A stretch of 60,110 nucleotides of DNA from Promethearchaeota archaeon (lineage in GTDB: Archaea > Asgardarchaeota > Lokiarchaeia > Sigyniarchaeales > SOKP01), in assembly GCA_019058425.1 (NCBI GenBank), contig JAHPYZ010000006.1, positions 1-60,110 of the forward strand, in the 5' to 3' direction. Positions 26,845 to 35,461 of the stretch are shown here, one piece after another (within the stretch, counting starts at the first letter, position 1; every line of letters starts with the position of its first letter). The notes beneath the pieces were generated by a model. That model was not told the origin of the DNA and did no database searches. It saw only the letters and a list, made by a program, of their open reading frames with translations. Both the position numbers and the translations under genes were made by a program.

Positions 26845-28278
26845 TTATACTTTATGGTATAGATATCTATCATAGGTAGCAAAAATCACTTTTCTTGTCA
26901 TAGAATCTTGATAAAATTTGACTTTTTGAAGGTCTGAGGGAATTGTTGAAAATAATCTGAAAGTTAAATTATCGAAATCTTCAATAATAAGAGGGAAATT
27001 GAAAGTACCATCATCTGTTTCAACTTTTATATGAATGGAAAATGCTTTTAAAATGACTTCAAGCTTATATAAACCCAGGGATGATTTATAATTTCCAGCA
27101 ATTTTATCATAGACTTCAATTATTTTTAGTTTTTCATTAATTTTTTCTGGATCTTTTCTAAGCATTAATAATAAAGCAGAAAGTCCGATTATGCTACATA
27201 TTCCACTGTCGTCGTTTTCAGCAACACTTACGCCAATGTTTAAATGTGGTATTAATCCAAAAAAGGAAGTGCTTACTCCAAGCCCTCCTCCATGATGAAT
27301 TAGGGTATTATTCAGGAAATCTTCTTCCCTTACCCATCCTAAGCAATATTTCGGATCCTTACCATAACCATAAGGAGACTTAATTCTAGGGGTCCATAGT
27401 AGATCTAAGGATTCTGATTTAATTATTCGATTTTCATTATAAACTCCATCATTCAAAAGGCATCTTGCATAATTGAGCATTTCATGCATACTTGTATATA
27501 AACCACCAGGAGCTTGAAGATATTTTGAAAAGGGTAACTTAGGTTTGTCAAATTGCAGTTTTTCTTCCGAGCCTTTATGGATATAACCAGTAATGAAGTC
27601 ATTAAATGGATCTTTTTCAAGCTTCTCTCTACTAACTGTAGCACGATTCATTTCTAAAGGTTTTAAAATTTCTTCACATAATACATCTTCAAAGGACTTC
27701 CTGGTTAATTTTTCTATAATCATCCCTAATAATGTAAACATATCATTATTATAGAAGAATTTTTCGCCTGGTTTGAAGAAAATTTCATCTTTAGTTTCGG
27801 ATAGATGATAAAGATAGTCATCAAGGGACCCTAATGGATAAATACGTTGATAATCTCCATAAGTAATAGCAATAGGAAGCCACTGAGCGTCAACGGAAGG
27901 TATCCCACTACTATGAGATAAGAGATGAGCAATTGTAATATTAGGATGGCTTATAAAAGGTTCAATTTCTAAGAATTTACATACTGAATCCTCTAAATTT
28001 AATATTCTTTTTTCTCGTAATTTCAATATTAACAACGCAGTAAAAGACTTTGAGATACTTCCAATACCTATTAAAGAGTCTGGTGTCATCGGTAAACTCT
28101 CCTCGAGATTACGGAACCCAAATCCCTTCTCGTAAACACTCTTATCATTTTGTAAAATGCCAATTGCCAAGCCTGGAACCTTGAATTTTCGCATAAGTTT
28201 CACAATAATCTTTTGAAGCTGGTCAAAATTGTCTTGCATAATACTCAATTTTTTTTTATTTACTATATTCTTATCCAT
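26845..28278 (-). CDS. Beta-lactamase-family serine hydrolase
   Basis: Serine hydrolase of the class C beta-lactamase / penicillin-binding fold. The catalytic S-x-x-K is at about residues 74-77 in GSISKSFTALL, the Y-x-N in FFYNNDMFTLLG, and the third motif may be HHGGGLGVS near residue 325. The C-terminal 100 residues form a separate lipocalin-like or DUF3471-like domain. There is no signal peptide, so a cytoplasmic esterase or peptidase is likely, not antibiotic resistance. Substrate unknown. The gene stands by itself. Confidence 0.85.
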   Translation of the reverse strand: MDKNIVNKKKLSIMQDNFDQLQKIIVKLMRKFKVPGLAIGILQNDKSVYEKGFGFRNLEESLPMTPDSLIGIGSISKSFTALLILKLREKRILNLEDSVCKFLEIEPFISHPNITIAHLLSHSSGIPSVDAQWLPIAITYGDYQRIYPLGSLDDYLYHLSETKDEIFFKPGEKFFYNNDMFTLLGMIIEKLTRKSFEDVLCEEILKPLEMNRATVSREKLEKDPFNDFITGYIHKGSEEKLQFDKPKLPFSKYLQAPGGLYTSMHEMLNYARCLLNDGVYNENRIIKSESLDLLWTPRIKSPYGYGKDPKYCLGWVREEDFLNNTLIHHGGGLGVSTSFFGLIPHLNIGVSVAENDDSGICSIIGLSALLLMLRKDPEKINEKLKIIEVYDKIAGNYKSSLGLYKLEVILKAFSIHIKVETDDGTFNFPLIIEDFDNLTFRLFSTIPSDLQKVKFYQDSMTRKVIFATYDRYLYHKV

Positions 28279-28486
28279 TTTTTTGTTTATATCATTTTTG
28301 CTTTATGTTTCTATAGGCAAATTTAAAATACAAGCCATATCTATAGATCGAAATCTTCCTAACCTTTTAGCAAAAGATTCAAGTATTTATAATGATATTT
28401 TTGAATGGTTTTAGATTGAAAATGGAAAAAATAGGCATTTCTTAATAAACTATCTAAGATCTAAAACTTCATATTTATTCTAAATT

Positions 28487-28639
28487 TTAAATCAATATTT
28501 TTTTGTTTTTTGATATTCTGTCATTTATATAGTTCAATTTAACACCACAATAAGGACATCGACTAATTTCTTTAATTTTATAGTTTATTATTTGTTTACC
28601 ACAATAAAAACAGAAAATCATTTTTTCCTTCTCTACCAT
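28487..28639 (-). CDS. 50-residue zinc-ribbon protein
   Basis: A short gene missed by length filters. The protein has two cysteine knuckles, CFYCGK and CPYCGV, separated by 14 residues, that form a zinc ribbon, and a lysine-rich tail. The ATG at 28639 lies seven bases after a strong ribosome site AGGTGG, which supports translation. It follows usp on the same strand beyond a hairpin. Possible roles are nucleic-acid binding or interaction with other proteins. Confidence 0.65.
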   Translation of the reverse strand: MVEKEKMIFCFYCGKQIINYKIKEISRCPYCGVKLNYINDRISKNKKILI

Positions 28640-28714
28640 TATAAATCCACCTATGTAATATATAACTATTTTTTTATATAATAAAAATAACCAGACACAG
28701 TGTTCATTGAAATG

Positions 28715-28750
28715 AAAAATTTGAAGCTATTTTTGATTCTTCAAATTTTT
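28715..28750 (-). terminator. 12-bp hairpin terminator after usp
   Basis: A perfect 12-bp inverted repeat (AAAAATTTGAAG / CTTCAAATTTTT) with a 12-base loop, eleven bases past the stop of the stress-protein gene. Read on the minus strand it ends in five T, like an intrinsic terminator. Confidence 0.6.
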
Positions 28751-28761
28751 AATCAATAACA

Positions 28762-29217
28762 TTATCTTACTATTAGTACATCACAGGGAGCCTCATTTAT
28801 AACTCTATCTGGAACTGTACCTAAAAATACTTCTCTTAGCTTTGAATGTTTACCTTTACATCCCAATATTACCAAATCAAAGTTTTCTTCTGCAGATACC
28901 TTTTTAATATAGTCTTCAGGCAAAATATCAAAAAGTAATCTAGTTTCCACTTCTAAACCTTCATCTTTAAAACGTGTTTCGACATCGTTTAGAATTTTCT
29001 TAGCTAGTTTAAGATAGTCTTCGTGAATTGTATAAGAAATTAAGGTATTTGAGGGCCCTGCAAATGAAATATTAGGCAATAATTCATACATATGGTGAAC
29101 GACGGAATGAAATACAACAACTTCACTATTATCTCTTTTTTTTAATTCTAATGCTTTTTCTACAGCATCCATAGCATCCTGTGAGTCATCAACACCTACT
29201 AATATTTTTTTATAAAT
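28762..29217 (-). CDS. Universal stress protein (UspA family); ATT start
   Basis: Universal stress protein of about 151 residues. The ATP-binding pattern is complete only if translation begins upstream of the first ATG: the opening strand is YKKILVGVDDSQDAM, with the family's VDDS, and the end has GCKGKHSKLREVFLGT followed by PCDVLIVR (G-x2-G-x9-G-[TS]). The first in-frame ATG at 29172 would delete the first strand and the nucleotide-binding aspartate. ATT at 29215-29217 lies seven bases behind GAGGTG at 29225-29230, and a TGA closes the frame above. I take ATT as the start. Usp proteins bind ATP and act in stress adaptation. A strong hairpin terminator follows. Confidence 0.8.
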   Translation of the reverse strand: MYKKILVGVDDSQDAMDAVEKALELKKRDNSEVVVFHSVVHHMYELLPNISFAGPSNTLISYTIHEDYLKLAKKILNDVETRFKDEGLEVETRLLFDILPEDYIKKVSAEENFDLVILGCKGKHSKLREVFLGTVPDRVINEAPCDVLIVR

Positions 29218-29455
29218 ATTAAATCACCTCTTTAAAGTTTCTCACTCCATGAATACTAAAATAAATAGATAAGGGTAAGCTTTACAAAATATAAAGGAAT
29301 ATGGCTAAAAAATTAAGATTATATAATTTTAAGATGAATATCATCTATATTTTGAAAATAATCTTAGAAAGCTAAGAATATTTACACATATAAATAAACA
29401 CTTCTAATCAAACCTATAAATAATACCAAATTCGGTTAATATGAGAATCAGCAAA

Positions 29456-30907
29456 TTATCGATCATTCCAATAGACAGGGGGATTTTGTTTTCTTAAATT
29501 ATAAATTTTTGTTCTAACTTTAAGAGCGGAAACAGCTTGAACGGTTTCTTTTATACTATGAAAAACGGGGATATTTGATAGCTCCAAAGCTTCAATTATT
29601 AGTCCATACTTCTCAATATATGGTATAAAACATACTATAGGCTTTTTCGGTTGAGTTATTGCATTAGATATTCTTCTTCCAATCATGAATGAAATTGAAG
29701 GAGCATAAGGGAGAATAAGTAAAATAATACATTCAATTTGTTCTATCTTAGATATATATTGTACAATATTCACAATATCCTCATCTTGCGCAGAACCGGT
29801 AAGATCAATTGGATTATTAAATGAAGCTATATTACGAGCGACTGGATTTACTAATTTTCTCATTTCTTCTTGTTGTTGTTCAGTAAAAGCTACGATAGAT
29901 AAACTATATTTTTTAAGTAGATCAGCACATATAACACCATGACCTCCTGAAAGTGATAATATAGCTACTTTCCCAAATACAACCATATTTTCATCAAAAG
30001 GTTTTTTTCTCTGAGATAAAATATTAAATAACTTAAGAAAAGTAAGCAATTCACTTTCTGATTTAGGTTGTATAATTAAATTTTGTTTTAAAGCTGCTGA
30101 TAGAATTTTTTCATTTCCCGCTAAGCTAGCAGTATGAGATTTTATTGCCATTTTTCCTTCTTTAGATAACCCGCCAAAATATGTTATAACCATGTCTACT
30201 GATTGTTTAGCAATTTCTAAAAATTTCCGCGCTTTATTTGGCTTAAATCCTTCTAAATAAAAAGCAATATTAGATGTTTCTTTATCTTCTTTACTAAAAT
30301 ATTCTAATAACATAGCTTCATCAACAACGGCTCGATTTCCTATGGATACTGCAGTAGAAACACCTATCTTAATTTCATTAAATTTGTGAAAAAATTGATC
30401 AACAAGAACCCCTCCGGATTGACTGATTAATGCAACAGAACCTTTTGGTGGACGTGTTATCCGTTCAGTGGGCATAAAAATTGTATCAATTAAAGGAGGA
30501 GAGTATACACCGATACAATTTGGACCTAAAACTGCAATATCATTATCAAAGGCAATTTTTTCTAAGCTTTTTTGTAGATTTAATCCTTCACTTCCAATTT
30601 CTGCAAATCCTCCTCCAATAATTATACAAGCAGGAATATTTAAATGAGCACACTCTTCCACATATTGAATAGTAGATTCTGCTGGTAGTGCAATAACTAA
30701 AAGATCAGGTATTTCAGGTAATTTGTCCAATCGAGTATATAATTGTACTCCCTCGATATTACCCCCTTCTGGGTTAATTCCATAAGTTTTAACCGTCATT
30801 TCAAATTCATTCTTTACAAATATAATTCTCCCGGGACTTATTGGATTTTTCTTACTAATTCCAACCACAGCCATTGACTTTGGTTTAAATAGTTTATTTA
30901 AATTCAT
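29456..30907 (-). CDS. ADP-forming acyl-CoA synthetase, alpha subunit
   Basis: Alpha subunit of the ADP-forming acetyl/acyl-CoA synthetase, which makes acid and ATP from acyl-CoA, ADP and phosphate. The CoA-binding domain begins LFKPKSMAVVGISKK; the succinyl-CoA-synthetase-like domains follow with VLGPNCIGVYSP and ALISQSGGV. The phosphohistidine motif KSHTASLAG lies near residue 255. At 483 residues it is as long as archaeal AcdA alone. The ATP-grasp beta subunit is not in the window. It would give substrate-level ATP from acetyl-CoA or other acyl-CoAs. Which acid is used is unknown. Confidence 0.85.
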   Translation of the reverse strand: MNLNKLFKPKSMAVVGISKKNPISPGRIIFVKNEFEMTVKTYGINPEGGNIEGVQLYTRLDKLPEIPDLLVIALPAESTIQYVEECAHLNIPACIIIGGGFAEIGSEGLNLQKSLEKIAFDNDIAVLGPNCIGVYSPPLIDTIFMPTERITRPPKGSVALISQSGGVLVDQFFHKFNEIKIGVSTAVSIGNRAVVDEAMLLEYFSKEDKETSNIAFYLEGFKPNKARKFLEIAKQSVDMVITYFGGLSKEGKMAIKSHTASLAGNEKILSAALKQNLIIQPKSESELLTFLKLFNILSQRKKPFDENMVVFGKVAILSLSGGHGVICADLLKKYSLSIVAFTEQQQEEMRKLVNPVARNIASFNNPIDLTGSAQDEDIVNIVQYISKIEQIECIILLILPYAPSISFMIGRRISNAITQPKKPIVCFIPYIEKYGLIIEALELSNIPVFHSIKETVQAVSALKVRTKIYNLRKQNPPVYWNDR

Positions 30908-31261
30908 AAAATATCAGTTTTTAGAACATTCTCTTAAAGAAATTATAAAATTAATTTAAATGATTTTCAATTTGTTATAAACAAAACCCTTTCAATCCAT
31001 AAATATTTTTTATCTATCAACAAAATCGAGTTTTTACTTTCAAAAGAAACTCTATTGTTCTCTAATAACCATCACTGAACTATAAAAAGCAATTAGCCAC
31101 ATATTAATTATTGTTGTATATATTTAGAATTAAATTATTCATATTTTTGGTATTTACATAAAATAAAATTAAGTATTTCTCTATTTACTAACATATAGTT
31201 CAAGATCTATTGTATGAAATTAGTCATCAATAGCTTCAATTATATCAAGAAGATATAATGT
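30908..31261. other. 354-bp intergenic region with decayed tail of the GH57 gene
   Basis: Non-coding stretch between the GH57 gene and the acyl-CoA synthetase gene. Near 31181-31261, continuing the GH57 frame past its stop, the translation LLDIIEAIDD, stop, FHTIDLELYVSK resembles the real C-terminus DDIFEAIDLEPFAKK. A 6-bp inverted repeat (GAGTTT/AAACTC, 31028-31052) may be a terminator. No gene seen. Confidence 0.4.
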
Positions 31262-32977
31262 TCACTTTTTCGCAAATGGTTCAAGGTCTATGGCTTCGAA
31301 AATATCATCTACAGATTCAATTGTTCCTAAAAAGTGCCATTCACCTTCTTCAACATTTTGTCCGCTTCCGTATTTGTCAGCCATATCATATAATCTATTG
31401 AAATTTTCATAATGCAATGCTATTCTATTTTCAGCATAATCCCTTGCACTCCAAGTGGTTATTAGAAATTGCCAATCGCTACTTTGTAGCAGTAGGAGTT
31501 CTCTAGCCATTTGTTTTAATATTTTTATTAGATTAGGATCATTAGAATCTTTGTATTTTATTATGATTTCTTCACTTTTCGCTTCACATTCATAGATTCT
31601 TTCCCATGTCCAAGTCGTCCACTCATTAAGCCATACCCAATGAGAACTAGCTTGACCCCAAGATCCCTCAATCACCGAAACAACCTTATTGGGAGGATTA
31701 TTTTCTAAGTAGATTCTTGTATTCGTCAATTCTACTTCGGGATCATCCTCTACCCACCGAAGAACTCTAGCAAGCCACCAGTTTCCCTCAAACCACCAAT
31801 GACCAAATAATTCTGCATCATAAGGAGCTACGACAATTCCATTTCTCCCATTTTTATGTTTATATTCTCGTAAAATATCCTTAATTAGATTTACATAGTG
31901 ACTTGCATTTTCATCTAATTTTCCAGGTATGTCATCTGGCCAATATAACATTTTCTTTCCTAAATCTAGTTTCGCTTCTGTTACCTTCCAATATCTCAAA
32001 CCGCCAGGATAATGTTTTTTATGAAAATCGAGATATTCAGCACAGCCGGGATATCCATGTTCTCCGCTCCATACCACAATTCCTGTTTTTTCATCTCTTG
32101 TAAAAAAACCGACAGGTCCAGGAGTACTAGGATCAGTAGACACTAAATATGGTTCATATTGAGACTTTTCAAAAGAAGTTGGAATTTCTTCATATTGAGA
32201 TTCAAATTGCTTCCAGAGTTCAGCAAGTAAAGGGAATCGAGCAGCATAGACTCCTTGAGACTTACCACCTAAGAGTAAAGCAGTATCAATAAAAAAATAT
32301 TTTAAACCATTTTTCGCAAGAAAATATTCTACACCAGGTCTTTCATATTCTTCTTCAGTTATTGGATTTTTCCACCTATATCCTGGACGATATGCACATT
32401 CAGGTAGCCAAGCACCAGTAGGAGCTCTACCAAAATGACGTTTATAATTATCCACCGCTGTTTTAAATTGTGCATTGATTGATGAATCTTTAGAAAGTAG
32501 TGGTGCATATCCATGCGTTGCTCCACATGTAATAATATCTACAAGTCCCATATCTTGTAAATTCTTGTATGCTCCTACAATATCTTTATTAAATCTATTC
32601 AAGAAATTATCTCTAACTCTATCGTAGAATTCTTGCCACCACTTTGTTAGTTTAATTCTTCCGTCGTTATATTTATTTTCAGTAAAGTCTTCAAAATCAT
32701 GTAGGGCAGCATTATATTTTTCCTCTAGATAACCTTGAAATGCATCGACAAATTTAGGATTGCGAAGCATTTCACATAATACTGGAGTGAGACCAATGGT
32801 CAGTTTTGGATGATATCCCTCATCTATAAGCTTGTATAACTCTATAAGGAGTGGAATATATGTTTCTGCTGCCGCTTCATTAACCCAATCCATACCATGA
32901 GGCCATACACCGTGCCCTAAAACCCAGGGTAAATGTGAGTGTAAGACTAATGAAAAAGATCCTAAAATATCCATCAT
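31262..32977 (-). CDS. GH57 1,4-alpha-glucan branching enzyme
   Basis: Glycoside hydrolase family 57 enzyme that resembles the archaeal/Thermus branching enzyme, which makes alpha-1,6 branches in glycogen-like polymers. The first GH57 motif is VLHSHLPWVLGHG near residue 10. The catalytic Glu is in GAWLPECAYRPG near 195 and the catalytic Asp in PYDAELFGHWW near 360. SSHWVWLNEWTTWTWERIY and SDWQFLITTWSARDYAENR are typical of the C-terminal domain. The length fits the family. The start is the first of two ATG; a TTG four codons upstream is open but unlikely. It fits with the maltokinase-like kinase and the GPH transporter. Confidence 0.9.
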   Translation of the reverse strand: MMDILGSFSLVLHSHLPWVLGHGVWPHGMDWVNEAAAETYIPLLIELYKLIDEGYHPKLTIGLTPVLCEMLRNPKFVDAFQGYLEEKYNAALHDFEDFTENKYNDGRIKLTKWWQEFYDRVRDNFLNRFNKDIVGAYKNLQDMGLVDIITCGATHGYAPLLSKDSSINAQFKTAVDNYKRHFGRAPTGAWLPECAYRPGYRWKNPITEEEYERPGVEYFLAKNGLKYFFIDTALLLGGKSQGVYAARFPLLAELWKQFESQYEEIPTSFEKSQYEPYLVSTDPSTPGPVGFFTRDEKTGIVVWSGEHGYPGCAEYLDFHKKHYPGGLRYWKVTEAKLDLGKKMLYWPDDIPGKLDENASHYVNLIKDILREYKHKNGRNGIVVAPYDAELFGHWWFEGNWWLARVLRWVEDDPEVELTNTRIYLENNPPNKVVSVIEGSWGQASSHWVWLNEWTTWTWERIYECEAKSEEIIIKYKDSNDPNLIKILKQMARELLLLQSSDWQFLITTWSARDYAENRIALHYENFNRLYDMADKYGSGQNVEEGEWHFLGTIESVDDIFEAIDLEPFAKK

Positions 32978-33170
32978 AATTCTATACAATCTCTAATGAA
33001 AGTTTAATTAATCGAAATTTGCTAGTGTTATATAATTTTTCATTTCTTAAATATTAAAGAGAATCGTATATAATCAAAAATCGTTAAAGTTATATATTCT
33101 TCTTTAGCTTCTTATTATTAATATAATTTCCAATTATAACAGCATTGAAATTCTAAAAAAGTAGTGTTTA

Positions 33171-34559
33171 ATGACTCACAATCCAATACAAAACCTTAAT
33201 GAGCTAAAAAAGAATGGAAGAATTATAGGTAAAGCTAATTACGTATTTACACCTGAGATTTCAAGCTCAATAGGATCTATTCACGGTAGTCTTTTCAAAC
33301 AAAATGAATCTATTGTCATGGGGAGAGATTTCCATAATGATAGTCGTATGTTAAAAAGAGCTTATACTTCAGGTATGATGTCTACGGGAATAAATCTTTT
33401 GAATCTCTCAGATTGTACTTTTCCATTATTACAATTTACAATTAGGCGCTTCGGAGCGAGTGGAGGTGTTTATTTCTCTGGAGGTCATTTATATAGTGAA
33501 GATGTCGGAATTAGGTTCTTGGATGCAGGTGGTATTGAACTACAGCAATCAGAAATTGAAAAAATAATAGCATCTTTCAATGATTATCCTCGACAAATTA
33601 GAAGAGTAGATCCAAATGAAATAGGACAAATTACAGCAATACCTCAGACTGCTGATGTATATATCAAATCCCTTCAACAATTTGTTGATAAAAAAAAGAT
33701 AAAAAAAGCGAATTTAAAGATCGTTGTGGATTGTTCTTATGGACCAACAGGTAAAATAACACCACTTTTGATTAATGATATTGGAGTTGAAGTCATCGCT
33801 TTAAACACACATTATCGTGAAAGAGCCTCAACTCCAGTACCGAGCATTAATACCGTACGAAACACTGCAGATATAGTGAAAGCATCAAATAGCCATCTCG
33901 GAGTGTGTTTTGATGTGGATGGTTCAAGAATATTAGTAATAGATGAGAATGGACTTGAGATAAACTATGAAGATTTATTGATGCTTTTTATTTCATTTGA
34001 TAAAAGAATACAAAGATCGAAATCTAATACTATTATAACGACACCTTCAATATCTCTTGTTGTGAGAAATTTTATTGAGGATAGCGGTTTTCCAATAAAG
34101 CTAGTAGAAAACTTCCCTGGGGAGATAGCAAGGGAAATAAGAGAGGAACGGGCATGTTTTGCGGCAGCAGACACTCTAAAATATTACTTCCCAGAATATA
34201 GCCCCTTCTCAGATGGAAACTTTATTCTACTTAAGATTCTAGAAATAATGACAGCTCAGGATGACCTTCTAAGTTCATTAACAAGAGGATTTCCAAAAGG
34301 GACAAAAATTAATAAAGCAATTCCAGTTTCATCAGAACTGATTGAAAACATACATAATCGATTAAGGCAAATGGCAGATGAAAATGGATATAAATATCAT
34401 GATATCATAAATGAATTAAAAATAATCAAAGACGATACATATACCACAATTAAAGTAGCATTATATAGAAATGCCTTACTCCTATCTGCTGAATCACAAG
34501 AAAAAGAGAAGGCTCAAGAAATGATCAGTGAACTAGAGGAAATTATATCCAAACTATAG
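33171..34559 (+). CDS. Phosphohexomutase-like protein lacking catalytic residues
   Basis: Has the fold of phosphoglucomutase/phosphomannomutase: GRDFHNDSRMLKRAYTSGMM near residues 51-70 and GASGGVYF before the phosphoserine loop. The key sites are altered. Where active enzymes have TASHNP, this has SGGHLY at 103-108, so the phosphoserine is a glycine. The metal loop DGDADR is DVDGSR at 248-253, losing one aspartate. The sugar loop GEESGH and the C-terminal RPSGTEP loop are not recognisable. It is probably a non-catalytic paralog, perhaps a regulator or partner of a sugar nucleotidyltransferase. It is divergent from the GH57 gene, so the two may share control. Confidence 0.75.
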   Translation: MTHNPIQNLNELKKNGRIIGKANYVFTPEISSSIGSIHGSLFKQNESIVMGRDFHNDSRMLKRAYTSGMMSTGINLLNLSDCTFPLLQFTIRRFGASGGVYFSGGHLYSEDVGIRFLDAGGIELQQSEIEKIIASFNDYPRQIRRVDPNEIGQITAIPQTADVYIKSLQQFVDKKKIKKANLKIVVDCSYGPTGKITPLLINDIGVEVIALNTHYRERASTPVPSINTVRNTADIVKASNSHLGVCFDVDGSRILVIDENGLEINYEDLLMLFISFDKRIQRSKSNTIITTPSISLVVRNFIEDSGFPIKLVENFPGEIAREIREERACFAAADTLKYYFPEYSPFSDGNFILLKILEIMTAQDDLLSSLTRGFPKGTKINKAIPVSSELIENIHNRLRQMADENGYKYHDIINELKIIKDDTYTTIKVALYRNALLLSAESQEKEKAQEMISELEEIISKL

Positions 34560-34662
34560 AATTTTATTTTCTGTATAATATGGAATTAAAATTTAAAATA
34601 AATAGAATCAATTATATAATAATATAATTATAACTTAAGTTTCAAAAAAAGATGATGTAATC

Positions 34663-35331
34663 ATGGCATTTGACATTAGTTCTATTATAATTCTGATAGC
34701 ATTAACAATCATATTTGTGGTTTTTCTACTATTTGATTTATTCGGTAGGAATGAACAATACGGTTATTTAGCCTATATCGTGGCCGTTATTCCAGTAAAC
34801 TATTTTTGGGTTATTGGAGGGGATCAACCTAATGTATCATTAATTGCTTATATTATTCTCTTTATTCTATGGATCACTACGATATTACGGGATACAATAG
34901 GAGTATTTCAAAAAAAAGATAAGGAAATTAATGAAATTCTTATGTACCTTGCACTTGGAATACTTATACAATTAATTGTCACAGCAATATTACCAGAAAC
35001 TAATTCAGCCTTACAAGCCACTACGGAGAAATTTTGGTTTTTTTGGTTACCTAATGTGCATTCCACTATTTTTGATGCTACTGTTGCTTTAGGATTTAAA
35101 ATAACTATTACTGTTTTGATATTTCTTGTAATTATTCCTTTAATCCTAGATGTTAAAGATGAAGAAATACCCTTACCTATTGTTATCATTTTCGTTGCGA
35201 TCTTCATTATCCCTTTTCTATATCTAAGTTACGTATGGGTTCCCGCAGTAATGGGAGTATTAACTTTTCTATTTGCGGTAATACTCTTTATAATTTTACT
35301 ACTTATAACAAGAGGCCAAGAATCAAAATAA
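34663..35331 (+). CDS. Six-helix membrane protein of unknown function
   Basis: A 222-residue hydrophobic protein with about six to seven membrane segments, the first at about residues 5-27, then around 35-52, 59-77, 95-112, 143-163, 172-190 and 193-217. Charged loops include GVFQKKDKEINE and DVKDEEIP. I recognise no family motif. It lies 100 bases past the mutase-like gene on the same strand and ends at an oligo-T terminator. A role as a transporter or membrane anchor is possible. Confidence 0.65.
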   Translation: MAFDISSIIILIALTIIFVVFLLFDLFGRNEQYGYLAYIVAVIPVNYFWVIGGDQPNVSLIAYIILFILWITTILRDTIGVFQKKDKEINEILMYLALGILIQLIVTAILPETNSALQATTEKFWFFWLPNVHSTIFDATVALGFKITITVLIFLVIIPLILDVKDEEIPLPIVIIFVAIFIIPFLYLSYVWVPAVMGVLTFLFAVILFIILLLITRGQESK

Positions 35332-35341
35332 AATACCCTAA

Positions 35342-35350
35342 TTTTTTTTT
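35342..35350 (+). terminator. Oligo-T terminator after the membrane protein gene
   Basis: Nine T in a row, ten bases past the stop of the plus-strand gene. Confidence 0.55.
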
Positions 35351-35461
35351 ATCTTCTCTAAACTTTTTATTATTATTAATATCAAATAAAATTAGGTCTT
35401 ATAACAAGAAATAAACTAAAAACTTCTGCTTTGCTGAGGGGCGACAATCAGATCTATGGCT

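Noticed and set aside
26845..28278. Antibiotic-resistance beta-lactamase
   Set aside because: No signal peptide, extra C-terminal domain and archaeal context; the fold is common in esterases and peptidases.
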